DNA from: Boswellia sacra
Lineage: Eukaryota > Streptophyta > Magnoliopsida > Sapindales > Burseraceae
Assembly: GCA_013180625.2 (NCBI GenBank)
Contig: SNVD02009519.1
Location: 1,702,501 to 1,766,500 of the forward strand
Length of the DNA: 64,000 nucleotides
Direction: 5' to 3'
The notes below the pieces were generated by a model. It ran no database searches. It had not been told where the DNA came from and saw nothing but the letters and a program-made list of their open reading frames with translations. Positions 48,201 to 58,569 of the stretch are shown here, in pieces. The translations under genes were made by a program, and so were the position numbers. The stretch's first letter is position 1, and each line of letters starts with the position of its first letter.

Positions 48201-51200
48201 CTTTGTTGGATCATCAGTTCCGCGTAAGTATGATTAAGCCACGTTTATTATCTTATCTAGGCAAATAACTTTTAAAATTATATTTCTTTAATTATATTTG
48301 CTTTAATTTGAAAATTAGGATATTACAATTACCCCCAGGTTGAGTAAAAACATTTCCCCCCCTCCAAGTTTTGAAATTATAAATTATCCCTGATTTGTGA
48401 ATTCTGCGTTAAATTAAACAAACAAAAAGGAGAGAGAATAATACATGCTATTCAACAAAAATGCCCCTATACGAATACAAATACCCTTACCCACTTTTTC
48501 AAAATCACATAATACCCTCACCCACTTTTCCAACATCACACAAACACCCTAAGAATGGCAAAATGACCTGACCAGGGCCTAAAACTAGAAAAACTCGAAC
48601 ATTTGGGGCCGAGAAATTACCTGAAAAATTGGGAAAATTAGCCAGGAACAGAGTAAAATTTTCTGCCTGGTCGAGGCCAGGGACCCGTGATTGAACCCAG
48701 TGTATGTAGTTAAAATTAGAGTTATTTTAAATTAATTTTATATCCCCTAGTTTTCAATACTTAATTTTAAGTCTATTTCTTATTTTTTTCCTAAAAGAGC
48801 CTAACAGCCCAAGACCCAAAGCCAAGCCCAGCCCAAAATTTAAAAAAATTAAATGGATTAAAGAAAATTGCTACAATTAAAGTTCAAACCCCTTCCCTTT
48901 TGTATAAGGGAACCTTACAGCATGCTACCACTAGGGTACAACTCATTTTGCTTTCAATGTTGAATGCCAAAAATATATATAACCATAAAAATGTATCATA
49001 ATTAAAAAAATGTACAACAAGGGTTTTAATCACGAGTTATTAGAAAACCTGGCCTGTAAAAAAAAAAAAAATTCTGCAAAATTTCTCGAGGTTATATTCA
49101 ATAATTGGAGGTTGGGGTCCCTGGCCCCGTTATCGGTTTTTGCCATCCCTACCTCTCCCTGGTACCTTACCAGATCTTTTTCCCTACACCACTATCACCG
49201 TTTCCTTCTTTTCATTGGTGAAATTGCTCGTGCCATCAGTTCCTCCTCTCTCTCCTCTACTAAAGCTCACCGCCATATTTGACTTGTACCTCCCCACTAG
49301 ATCTTCCCTTTCCTGATCGCCCACACAACCATTGTTGTTCCCTTCTCTTCATCAACGAAATTGCTCTTGCATGAATTTTACTTTTAGTACTACTCTTGCT
49401 CTGTTTAATTTGATATTGGAATTAAAAAATCCTAGGCAATTTGTACTTTCAAAACATACGAGAAAAATTTATATTTTTGCTTAACCTCGAGGGTAAATTG
49501 TTAATATCCTATTATTTTAATACCATTTAATTTTGTTTCAATAATATCCATTTTTCGTTTATTTTAATGATAGAATTCAAAAATAAAGGGGTGATTATAA
49601 TTTCAAAACTTTCAGGGGGTGAACAAATTTCACCGAACCTTGAGGAGTAAACTGATATCCCTTTTTTTATTACTTGTGTTAGTCCTATATTAGGCGAAGG
49701 CGAAGATATCTGCGCTGTATGATGGTGCTGCTTACGAGCAAGGGGAAGCTCTAGCAGCTCAGAAGGAGGAGACGCCGGTGGGGCAGCCGCTGAAGGAAGA
49801 TGAGGGACCTTAGCAAGTTGACAACCAGACCATGGAGCACGGTGGTGCGGCTCAGGTGCACAAGCTGCCAGCGACAGAGGAGGCATTTGAGCAAGTTGAG
49901 AACCATCGAGCGGCAGGCGAGGCACATCAGAGCTTGCCAAGGGAGCAGGGCGAGACTCAGCTTGGCCAGCAGTTGCCAACGGGGGAGCTACCATTACATC
50001 AGAACCTGCCACTGGAGGAGGATGCAGCTCACGTAGAGCAGCTGCCAGTAAGGGAGCTACAGCTGCAAGTTAGGGAGCTGCCAGTAGCAGACCCGGATCT
50101 CCAGCCAGCTGAGAACCTGCCAATGGGGGGCCCTCAGCTAGGCCAGCAGAACTTGCCACTAGAGGAGGGTGTTGCTCAGGTGGGGCAGCAGAACCTGCCA
50201 CTGGAGGAGGGTGCAGCTCAGGTAGGGTAGCAGAACCTACCAGCGGGGGAGCTACAGTTGCAAGTGGGGGAGTTGCCAGTATAAGAAGAGGCATTGTAAT
50301 ATAATTGTGTCCTATACATATTGATTTAATCATGGAAGATCGTGTTGCCTTTTATATAACATTGAGTAGGTGGGTCACCAACAAGCTCCGTTAGATCTGG
50401 AGCTGGGTGAGTTTCCTCCAATTGAGTAGGTTCCATTTGAGGTTAGACAGGTGCAACCACCGGTGTTAGACCCAGTTTTAGCTCTCCTAGACCTCTTTGA
50501 GTTGGTTGACCTATTCGAGCTACCAGATTTGGATAATCCTGGTACATATTACCTCTACAGCATTTATTATATAATGTCTATTGCTGACTTATTATGTAGC
50601 ATTTATCGACCTCCAATCTTGTTTCAGGTTATGGGCAGGACTTGACTCCACTCAACTTTGTGGAGTTATTTGAATTACCGGATTAGGCTAATTTCCTAAT
50701 TCCTCATGCGGATCATCTTCAGGAGGTGGCGCCAAAGTTGGCTCCACTCGATAGGTTTGATCATGGTACAAATTACCTATATAGCATTTATTATATGGTA
50801 TCTATTGCTGACTTATTATGTAGCATCTGTCGACCATTCTAAATTTCCAATGTTGTTTCAGGTCATGGGCAGGACCTAGCTCAACTCAATTTCGCGAAGA
50901 TATTTGAATTACCAGATTGGGCTAATTTCCCAATCCATCATGCGGATCATCTTTAGCAGGTGGCTGCTGAGTTAGGGGAGGTAATTGGTTTAGCAGAGTT
51001 GCCTAATTTCCTAGAGATTTTTAATTTTCCAGGGGGAGATTACATAAATCTCCTTAAAAAATGTTTTATATTATCTATGTAGCATTTATTGTTGACTTAT
51101 TATATAGCATTTATTGACTATTTCACTCTTGTTCAAGTCATGAGCAGATCCAGCCTGAGTTCTTTGACTTACCTGATTGGACTAATGTCCCATTTCATCA

Positions 51201-51456
51201 GACAGATCATCTTCAGTAGGTGGATCCTGACTTAGGAGAGGTAATTGATTTAGCAGCGTGGCCTAATTTCCCAAGGATGGTTAATTTTAGAGATTATATA
51301 AACCTATATTACCTATATAACAATTATTGCTGACTTGTTATATAGCATTTATTGATCATTCCACTCGTTTCAGGTCATGAGCAGGTCCAACCTAAGTTCT
51401 TTTAATTTCCGGATGAGGCTAATTTCCCATTTCATCAGGCAGATCATCTTCAGAAG
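45259..51456. repeat. Left arm of a ~12-kb imperfect palindrome
   Basis: Reverse-complement similarity to 51594-57321 runs in order over the whole arm. The outer end (GAATGTCATGAACTATTATT at 45261) pairs with 57301-57320. 45369-45680 pairs with 56900-57211, 47600-47912 with 54990-55310, 49683-50290 with 52540-53135, and 50628-50765 with 52029-52165. In a ~200-base stretch compared by eye (47600-47800) identity is about 95%, with small indels. This arm has about 280 bp (roughly 46990-47270) and at least one exon unit that the right arm lacks. No matching target duplication was found outside the ends. Confidence 0.9.
48550..49151. mobile_element. hAT-like element nested in the left-arm intron
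   Basis: Starts TAAGAATGGCAAAATGACC and ends TTTTTGCCATCCCTA, inverted terminal repeats of hAT type. It is the counterpart of the right-arm element at 53676-54257. The left flank has been altered by a deletion, so the target duplication is readable only in the right arm. Contains a decayed tRNA-like segment on the minus strand (about 48870-48950). Confidence 0.7.
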
Positions 51457-51550
51457 TTGGATCTTGAGGAGCTAATTGATTTAGCAGGGTGGCCTAACTT
51501 CCCAAGGTTGGTTAATTTTTCAAGCAGAGATTGCATAAACCTCTTTCAAA
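50628..51550 (+). repeat. Tandem exon-intron units (~235-275 bp)
   Basis: Four successive units starting at about 50628, 50862, 51138 and 51374. Each has an exon beginning GTCATG(G/A)GCAGG-like sequence, a core TTACC(A/G)GATT(A/G)GGCTAATTTC and GCGGATCATCTTCAG, and an intron rich in CTATATAGCATTTATT and TATTGCTGACTTATTAT. The right arm shows three equivalents. Phase-1 borders on both sides would allow duplication without a frameshift. Confidence 0.78.
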
Positions 51551-53675
51551 CTTGTCTTATATAACATTTATTTAGTTTATCGTAAATAAGCTGCTGAAGA
51601 TGATCTGCCTGATAAAATGGGACATTAGCCAAATCAGGTAAATCAAAAAACTCAGGCTGGATCTGCTCATGACTTGAACAAGAGTAAAATAATCAATAAA
51701 TGCTATATAATAAGTCAGCAATAAATGCTACATAGATAATATAAGAGATTTTTTAAGGAGGTTTATGTAATCTCTACCTGAAAAATTAACCATCATTGAA
51801 AAATTAGGCCACTCTGCTAAACCAATTATCTCCCCTACTGAAGATGATCCGCATGATGGATTGGAAAATTAGCCTAATCTGGTAATTCAAATAACTCCGC
51901 CAAATCGAGTTGACCTAGATCCTTCCCATGACTTGAAACAACATTGGAAATTTGGAATGCTCAACAGATGCTACATAATGAGTCAACAATAGACACCATA
52001 TAATAAATGCTATATAGGTAATATGTACCATGATCAAACCTATCGAGTGAAGCCAACTCTGGCGCCACCTCCTAAAGATTATCCGCGTGAGGAATTAGGA
52101 AATTAGCCCAATCCAGTAATTCAAATAACTCCGCGAAGTTGAGTGGAGCCAGGTCCTACCCATGACTTGAAACAAGATTGGAGATCGATAAATGCTACAT
52201 AATAAGTCAGCAATAGACGTTATATAATAAATTTTATAGAGGTAATCTGTACCAGGATGATCCAAATTTGGTAGCTCGAATAGATCAGCCAACTCAAAGA
52301 GGTCTAGGGGAGCTAAAACTGGGTCCAACACCTGCCGTTGGACCTATCCAACCTCAAATGGAACCCATTCAACTGAAGAAAACTCACCCAGCTCTGGATC
52401 CAACGGAGCTTATTGGTGACCCACCAACTCAATGTTATCTAAAAGGCAACACGATCTTTCATGATCAAATCATTATGTACAGGACACAATTATATTACAA
52501 TACCTAACTTTTCTCACCTGGTTGGGGTGCCTCTCGGGTGGGGGGGTGGGGGTGGGGGTGGTGCTTCCTCTTCTACTGGCAGCTCCCCCACTTGCAACTG
52601 TAGCTCCCCCACGGGTAGGTTCTGCTACCTTACCTAAGCTACACCCTCCTCCAGTGGCAAGTTTTGCTGGCCTAGCTGAGGGCCCCCCATTAACAGGTTC
52701 TCAACTGGCTAAGGATCCTGGTCTGCTACTAGCAACTCCCACACTTGCAGTTGTAGCTCCCCTACTGGCAGCTACTCTACATGAGCTGCATCCTCCTCCA
52801 ATGGCAGGTTCTGATGTACTGGTAGCTCCTCCGCTAGCAGCTGCTAGCCAAGCTGAGTCTCGCCCTGCTCCATCGGCAGGCTCTGATGTGCCTCGCCTGC
52901 CGCTCGATGATTCTCAACTTGCTCAAATGCCTCCTTTGTCGCTGGCAGCTTATGCACCTGAGCCGCACCACCGTGCTCCATGGTCTGGTTGTCAACTTGA
53001 TGAGGTCCCTCATCTTCCTTCGACGGCTGTCCCACCAGTGACTCCTCCTTCTGAGCTGCTAGAGCTTCCCCCTGCTTGTAAGTGCCACCATCATATAGCG
53101 CAAGGATCTTCGCCTTCGCCCAATATAGGACTAACACAAGTAATAAAAAAAGGGATGTCCGTTTACCCCCCGAGGTTTGGTGAAATATATTTGCCCCCTG
53201 AAAGTTTTGAAATTATAATCACCCCTTTATTTTTGAATTCTACCGTTAAATTGAACGAAAAATAGATATTATTGGAACAAAATTAAATAGCATTAAAATA
53301 ATAGGATATTAATAATTTACCCTCGAGGTTAAGCAAAAATATAAATTTTTCCCGTATGTTTTGAAAGTACAAATTGCCCTAGGATTTTTTAATTCCAACA
53401 TCAAATAAACAGAGCAAGAGTAGTGCTAAAAATAAAATTCATGAAATAAAATTCATACAAGAGCAATTTCGTCGATGAAAAGAAGGGAACAACAATGATT
53501 GTGTGGGCGATCAGGAAAGGGAAGATCTAGTGGGGAGGCACAAGTCAAAGATGGCAGTGAGCTTTAGTAGAGGAGAGAGAAAAGGAACTGATGGCACGAG
53601 CAATTTCACCAATGAAAAGAGGGAAACGGTGATAGTGGTGTAAGGGAAAAGATCTGGTAAGGCACAAAGGAGAGG

Positions 53676-54257
53676 TAGGGTTGGCAAAAACCGATGCCGA
53701 GGCCAGGGACCCCAACCTCCAATTATTGAATCCGACCCCGAGAAATTCCGCAGAATTTTTTTTACAGAGCCAGTTTTTCTAATAACTCGTGATTAAAACC
53801 AATGTTATACATTTTTTTAATTATGATACATTTTTATGGTTATATGTATTTTTGACATGCAACATTGAAAGCAAAACGAGTTGTAGCTTAGCGGTAGCAT
53901 GTTGTAAGGTTCCCTTATATAAAAAGGAAGGGGTTCGAACCTGATGTGTAGCAAATTTCTTTAATCTATTTAATTTTTTTAAATTTCGACCTTGGCTGGG
54001 TTGGGCTTGGCTTGGCTTGGCTTTGGGTCTTAGGTTGTTGGGCTCTTTTAAGAAAAAAAAAAAGAAATAGGCTTAACTCTAATTTTAACTACACACACCG
54101 GTTCAATCACAGGTCCCTGTCCCCGGTCTCGACCAGGTAGAAAAATTTTACCCTGGCCTCGACCAATTGCCCCAATTTTTCAGATAATTTTTCGGCCCCA
54201 AATGTCCGAGTTTTTCTGCCCCAATTTTACCCTGGCCATGTCATTTTGTCATTCTTA
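53676..54257. mobile_element. hAT-like element nested in the right-arm intron
   Basis: Ends TAGGGTTGGCAAAAA and TTTTGTCATTCTTA are inverted repeats. Flanks AGGAGAGG (53668-53675) and GGGAGAGG (54258-54265) form an 8-bp target duplication with one mismatch. The same insertion is present in the left arm, so it predates the palindrome. Carries a tRNA-like segment. Confidence 0.75.
53878..53960 (+). repeat. tRNA-derived (SINE-like) segment
   Basis: GTTGTAGCTTAGCGGTAGCA resembles a Pol III A box and, about 35 bp on, GGGGTTCGAACCTG matches a B box. The spacing fits a tRNA gene, but I could not fold a full cloverleaf with an acceptor stem. It is embedded in the hAT-like element and present in decayed form in the left arm. 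Best read as a captured SINE or tRNA relic. Confidence 0.5.
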
Positions 54258-54285
54258 GGGAGAGGTCATGGAAATTGCTGATAGA

Positions 54286-54288
54286 GGG

Positions 54289-54334
<46 letters not shown>
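54286..54334. repeat. (GA)n microsatellite
   Basis: About 24 uninterrupted GA units after a G-rich run. The tract is absent at the matching place in the left arm. Shorter pyrimidine/purine tracts at 45510-45530 and 57050-57070 are paired in the two arms. Confidence 0.9.
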
Positions 54335-54337
<3 letters not shown>

Positions 54338-57321
54338 AGGCGAAGGAAGAAATGAGGGTGAGGGTGTTTATGTGATTTGGAAAAGTGGGTGAGGGTATTA
54401 TGTGATTTTAAAAAAGTGTGTAAGGGTGTTTGTATTCGTATAGAGACATTTTTGTTGAATAGCATATATTATTCGCTCTCATCTTTTTCTATTTTATTTA
54501 ACGTCGAATTCAAAAATCAAGGATAATTTATAATGTCAAAACTTAGAGGGGGGAAACGGTTTTAATCAACCTAGGGGGTAATTGTAATATCCTAATTTTC
54601 AAATTAAAGCAAATATAATTAGACAAAATATAATTTTAAAAGTTATTTGCCTAGATAAGATGATAAACGTGGCTTAATCATACTTACACGAAACTGATAA
54701 TCTAATGAAGGCTGGGTATTTCGTTTCCAGATCATGGATAATGTCCTCATCGCTGAGGCCACGAGTGCAACAAGACTTAACGTCATCGATCACCTACAGA
54801 AACCGTGAAATAATTTAAAATATTACACATAAGTGCTTTTGCTAATTTATTATTTTCATCCGACTAATATCCACAATGGCCTCATATTAATATTAATCAG
54901 TTAGAAGTATTATTATTTTTTATAAAATTATTTTCAGGTTTTCTATTTTTTTAAAATACATATAAACTATAAAAGTATTCCATTAAGAACCTACCGGCTT
55001 AATTTCATCATAAGTGTGGCTATAAAATATCACACGATGAACCAATTTCTCCTGAAAAGATTGCAAATGTTAGAGCTGAATATTTCTGGTGCATTCAAAT
55101 CAAGTATGAATGAGAAAGTTACCATGTTGTTCTAAGGTACACACTGGGACGACGAGCTGGCTGCATCTTTTTTCATGATCTGGATATATTTTGAAAATAA
55201 GACAATAATTAAATATTATTATTTTCATAATAACATAAGAACTAAATATTAAAACTTTAAAATCTATTTGGGAGACAAAAAAAAAACATATAAAAATCAA
55301 CAAAATTTTATGCCATTATTTATATTGTAATCACAAGCAGAATTATCTACTAATAGCCAAGTATAGTTATTGAGGTACATGGGCGTTTCTACAACTTGTG
55401 AGCATAGTGTTATTCTTTTGTTGTATCCATTTATTTGGAAGATATATGATTATGAACTATATAACATCTTTACTAAATAATATAATTCATTCCAAAAGTT
55501 GAATTTATTACAATTAAAACAAAACATTATTATAATATAAGTAATTCTAAGTCTGTTATATCGTGAATTAAGTGACAAGATAATGAATTGTTAAAAATTT
55601 TATTAACTTTACAAAGCAAGACAAAGGATTGAATAGAAACGTTAAATTAAACAGAACAAGACTAGTATTGGAAATAAAATTTATGAGATAAAATTCATGC
55701 GAGAGCAATTTTGCTGGTAGAGAGAAGGGAACAGCAATGGTTGTGTGAGCGATCGGGAAAAGGGAAGATCTAGTAGGGAGGCACAACGGAGAGATGGCGG
55801 TAAGCTTTAGTAGAGGAGAGAGAGAAGGAACTGATGGCATAAGCAATTTTGCCAATGAAGAGAAGGAAACAGTGACAGTGGTGTAGGGGAAAAGATCTGG
55901 TAAGGCACTAGGGAGAGGTCATGAAAATTACTGGTAGAGGAGAAAGAGAGCGAGAAAGAGGTGGAGGAAGAAAGGAGAATGAGGGTGTTTGTGTGATTTT
56001 GAAAAAGTGGGTGACAGTGTTGTATGTTTTTAGAAAAGTGGGTGAGTGTGTTTTAAATATAAGGGTATTTTGGTCGAATAACATATATTATCCTCCCTCT
56101 TCTTTTTTCTGTTTAATTTAATGTTGAAATTACAAAATCAAAAGGTAATTGTAATTTCAAAACTTGCAGGGGCAATTGATTTTAGCTTAACTTTGGGGGG
56201 TAAATGTCGTATCCTAGGGCAAGAATATAAGGTCCTCTAGATTTGTTAAAAAAACTATTGACCTCCAACTTTTCATATATTACAAATAACCCCTAATTTT
56301 AGACAACGGTTAGTAACTCTATTAGTTGAGATAGACTCTTTTGTTCAAAGACTACTTTACCCCTATTTGTCTCATCAAAAAGACTCATAGGGAACCCATC
56401 TCTATAAAAACATAACATACCACAGACCCGTTCCTCGTGAAAGCCATCACGAAATGCCAACTATAAATGAAACGTCGTATTTATTCTTATCAATCTTTAA
56501 AAAAAATTAAAAAAAAAACCATCACGAAACTCTAAATCTCAAATGAAATGTCACATTTACTCTTACCATTTTTTAAATTGCAACAAAAACTATTACAAAA
56601 TCCCAACGCCCAAAATGTCATATTTAACCTTAAAAGTATTAAAATTTCAGCGAGATTCGAAAATGCAACCTCGTGTATTTAAAAAAACAATCTTTTCCAT
56701 TTGGTTATAGTACAACTTAACATTAAATAAAGCAAAAAAGTATATTTAAGATAGTAAAGTATGTTGAATAAAAACAAAATGCAATCATATGAAACTTTCT
56801 CCCAAAATATTCTCATCAATCCCAAATTCTATAACTTAAATCTTCGTGTGCGCATATATGTATACATAAAAGAATTATTTAAAACTAATATAATGTTTTT
56901 TTTTAAATGACATATTGGCTTACAGTAGTTGGAGTTTTGGATAGAAAACAATGGTCCCAGAGAAGAATAGGCAAAGAAAGATGAGGGTGGAGAAAATAGA
57001 GAGAAAAAATGGAGATAAAAAGAGGACGAAGAATGAGAAAAAAAAACAGAGAGAGAGAGAGAGAGAGAGAAATAGAAGGAAGAAAAAGAAAGAATAATAA
57101 AGGAAAGAATGAGAAAGAAGAAAAAAAAAGTGAAAAAAAGAATGAAATTCGGAGAAAGAAAGAGAAAAAGAAAAAGAAAACACTTTCTAAAATGAGTGAA
57201 AACTCCCCCACTTGATTTAAAAACCCTTAATCAATAGATACACCATCTCCTCATCAATATGCTCACATCCAACCGATTAAAACCTTAAAAAAAGGTTTAA
57301 AATAATAGTTCATGACATTCA

Positions 57322-57990
57322 ACCCACTATGTCACCGTCAAGGGCTTTCATCAACCCTCTAATGCTGGCAACCAGATCCGGCGACCACCCCCAACGCCAC
57401 AACCCATAATACGAACCCCAGGATACAACAAATTTAACACCCACTAAAAACTACAGTAAGACAAAAGATTTCATCCCCTCAACAAACTACATCAGGGATT
57501 GAAGAGAAATCCTGCCACCAAATTAATCCACAGAAAACCAACAGCAAACCATTAGTAATAGATAGAAGGGCAAAAGAATATAACATTTGGGTTTCTGTCC
57601 ATAGAAATCCAGGATGGACAAGAGGAGATGTGCCTAACGAGATAAATAAAGAGAGAGAGAGAGAAATAAGAAATTAAAAGGAATGTTTTAATAATCTTTT
57701 AAAGTAAATTTATTATTCTATAATTCAATTACGAAATGAAGAAAATAAAATTCAGTTTGTTTTGTTCAACTTACTAAGGGAAAGGGAAGGCAAGACTTTC
57801 GATCACGCGTATGTAATCATCGTTGTTATTGGATTGAGAAAGCAACGTCTTTCTATTTCTAGAGAATTCTTATGCACCCTTTCTTCATCAGCTTCAACCT
57901 ATTGTACTGTAAGCCTGGTCGTGGAGGAATCCAAGCAACGGGTTTGAAGGGATTACGAAATATAACTTAGAGAAGTAGAATATCACTTAG
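57322..57990. other. Flank of the palindrome, nothing recognised
   Basis: 57322-57620 is GC-richer than its surroundings and has no open frame with known motifs. It differs from the left flank, so the palindrome junction here is abrupt. A short GA tract (57651-57664) is present. The 61-codon frame at 57762-57947 is not recognised. Confidence 0.4.
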
Positions 57991-58035
57991 ATAAAAAGAG
58001 TAAGAATGGTGGCGTTATCACTTGTCCAAGAGCGA

Positions 58036-58204
58036 GATAATTAGAGCATCAAGAAATAAAGAAGGTAAGACTTATAGCTCTTGTAAAAAAGGGATCCCTT
58101 AGGGCAATCCGTTGTCTCCCGTCTTAATGAACATCTTTCTTCACCAACTTGATGTGAAGATGCAAAACTTTATGAGCAAAGGAAGTGAGTATGCTGCTAA
58201 GTGA
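58036..58204 (+). pseudogene. Reverse-transcriptase/maturase remnant, possibly organellar
   Basis: The plus strand reads ASRNKEGKTYSSCKKGIP, a stop (TAG in the place of the usual Gln), then GNPLSPVLMNIFLHQLDVKM and QNFMSKGSEYAAK before TGA. GIPQGNPLSP..N..L..LD is the hallmark block of group II intron-type reverse transcriptases (maturases). The YADD catalytic block is not seen. Surrounding DNA (57960-58560) is less AT-rich than neighbouring intergenic sequence, so transfer from a mitochondrial genome is possible but not shown. Confidence 0.5.
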
Positions 58205-58248
58205 CATTAGAACCGTCGATAGGGGATAGACAAGAGAAGAGAGTAGAT

Positions 58249-58518
58249 TCAATACGACCTGCTAGTCAATGAAAATCTATTCCATGAACCCAAGTCTCGG
58301 TCCAAGCTTTCTACTCTGAATGCCACTGCTCTACATCTATCTATTCTCTGACTCAAAGGGACATAAAGGTAAAGGTAATCTGCCTGTGGCTCCAAAGCAC
58401 CATTTCCATCCATTCCCGAGCCATCACCAGTCAATGACATCTCATGCCCTCGATTCGACTCTAGTAACAGCAAATGAAGTGCCACCTCCAACGTAAAGTC
58501 CCAATGCTCTTGATCCAT
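58249..58518 (-). other. 89-codon open frame of unknown origin
   Basis: Reads MDQEHWDFTLEVALHLLLLE and further on SLTGDGSGMDGNGALEPQAD. No family is recognised. It directly follows the reverse-transcriptase remnant and has similar composition, so both may come from one transferred segment. No promoter or splice context supports it as a gene. Confidence 0.3.
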
Positions 58519-58569
58519 CTTCTACAGATTCTGTTTCCCCTTCCCGACTAGGTATTCCATAATCAAATG

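Larger units (their letters stand above)
47731..51550 (+). pseudogene. Unrecognised multi-exon gene with LFELPDW repeats, left-arm copy
   Basis: Inferred exons: 47731-47784 (MKKDVASSSSQSVPWDNM), 47856-47912 (EKLVHHGIFYGHTYDKIKP; acceptor mutated AG to GG), 48118-48223 (VIDDFKSCCARGLCDEDII ...), 49683-~50280 (AKISALYDGAAYEQGEALAA then a Gln/Glu/Leu/Pro-rich stretch with NLPLEEGVAQVG tandem units), ~50362-50541, then units at 50628-50765, 50862-~51040, ~51138-51295 and 51374-~51550. The unit exons encode LFELPDWANF..H.ADHLQ motifs and share phase-1 borders and similar introns ending TTGTTTCAG. Several TAG/TAA codons replace probable CAG/CAA. I do not recognise the family. The intron at 48224-49682 holds nested transposon sequence. 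It is inactive as read, though ancestrally spliced. Confidence 0.55.
51594..55192 (-). pseudogene. Unrecognised multi-exon gene with LFELPDW repeats, right-arm copy
   Basis: Minus-strand mirror of the left copy. The first exon, ending near 55123, reads MKKDAASSSSQCVP with a stop where the left has Trp. Next is EKLVHRVIFYSHTYDEIKP (about 54997-55053) with an intact CAG acceptor. Next come VIDDVKSCCTRGLSDEDII (about 54688-54793) and an exon at 52540-53135 in which YWAKAKILALYDGGTYKQGE is open where the left copy has a stop. Then one at 52253-~52440 (PVLAPLDLFELADLFELPNL) and units at 52029-52165, ~51770-51931 and ~51594-51672. The two copies carry different stops, so together they outline one ancestral coding sequence. 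The opposite-strand Ala/Pro-rich frame at 52522-53265 is an antisense shadow of the repeat-rich exon. Confidence 0.55.
51594..57321. repeat. Right arm of the ~12-kb imperfect palindrome
   Basis: Inverted counterpart of 45259-51456. It starts after a loop of about 140 bp, at the sequence pairing the last exon unit of the left arm (GATGATCTGCCTGAT). It contains a longer (GA)n tract at 54286-54334 that the left arm lacks. The sequence just outside (57322 on) does not resemble the left flank before 45259. Confidence 0.9.

Noticed and set aside
52522..53265. 247-codon Ala/Pro-rich plus-strand open frame
   Set aside because: It is antisense to the Gln/Glu-rich exon of the palindrome gene. Splice sites, the mirrored arm and the downstream exons support the other strand.
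53878..53960. A functional tRNA gene
   Set aside because: A- and B-box-like motifs are present, but no acceptor stem could be paired and it lies within a transposon. Recorded as SINE-like.
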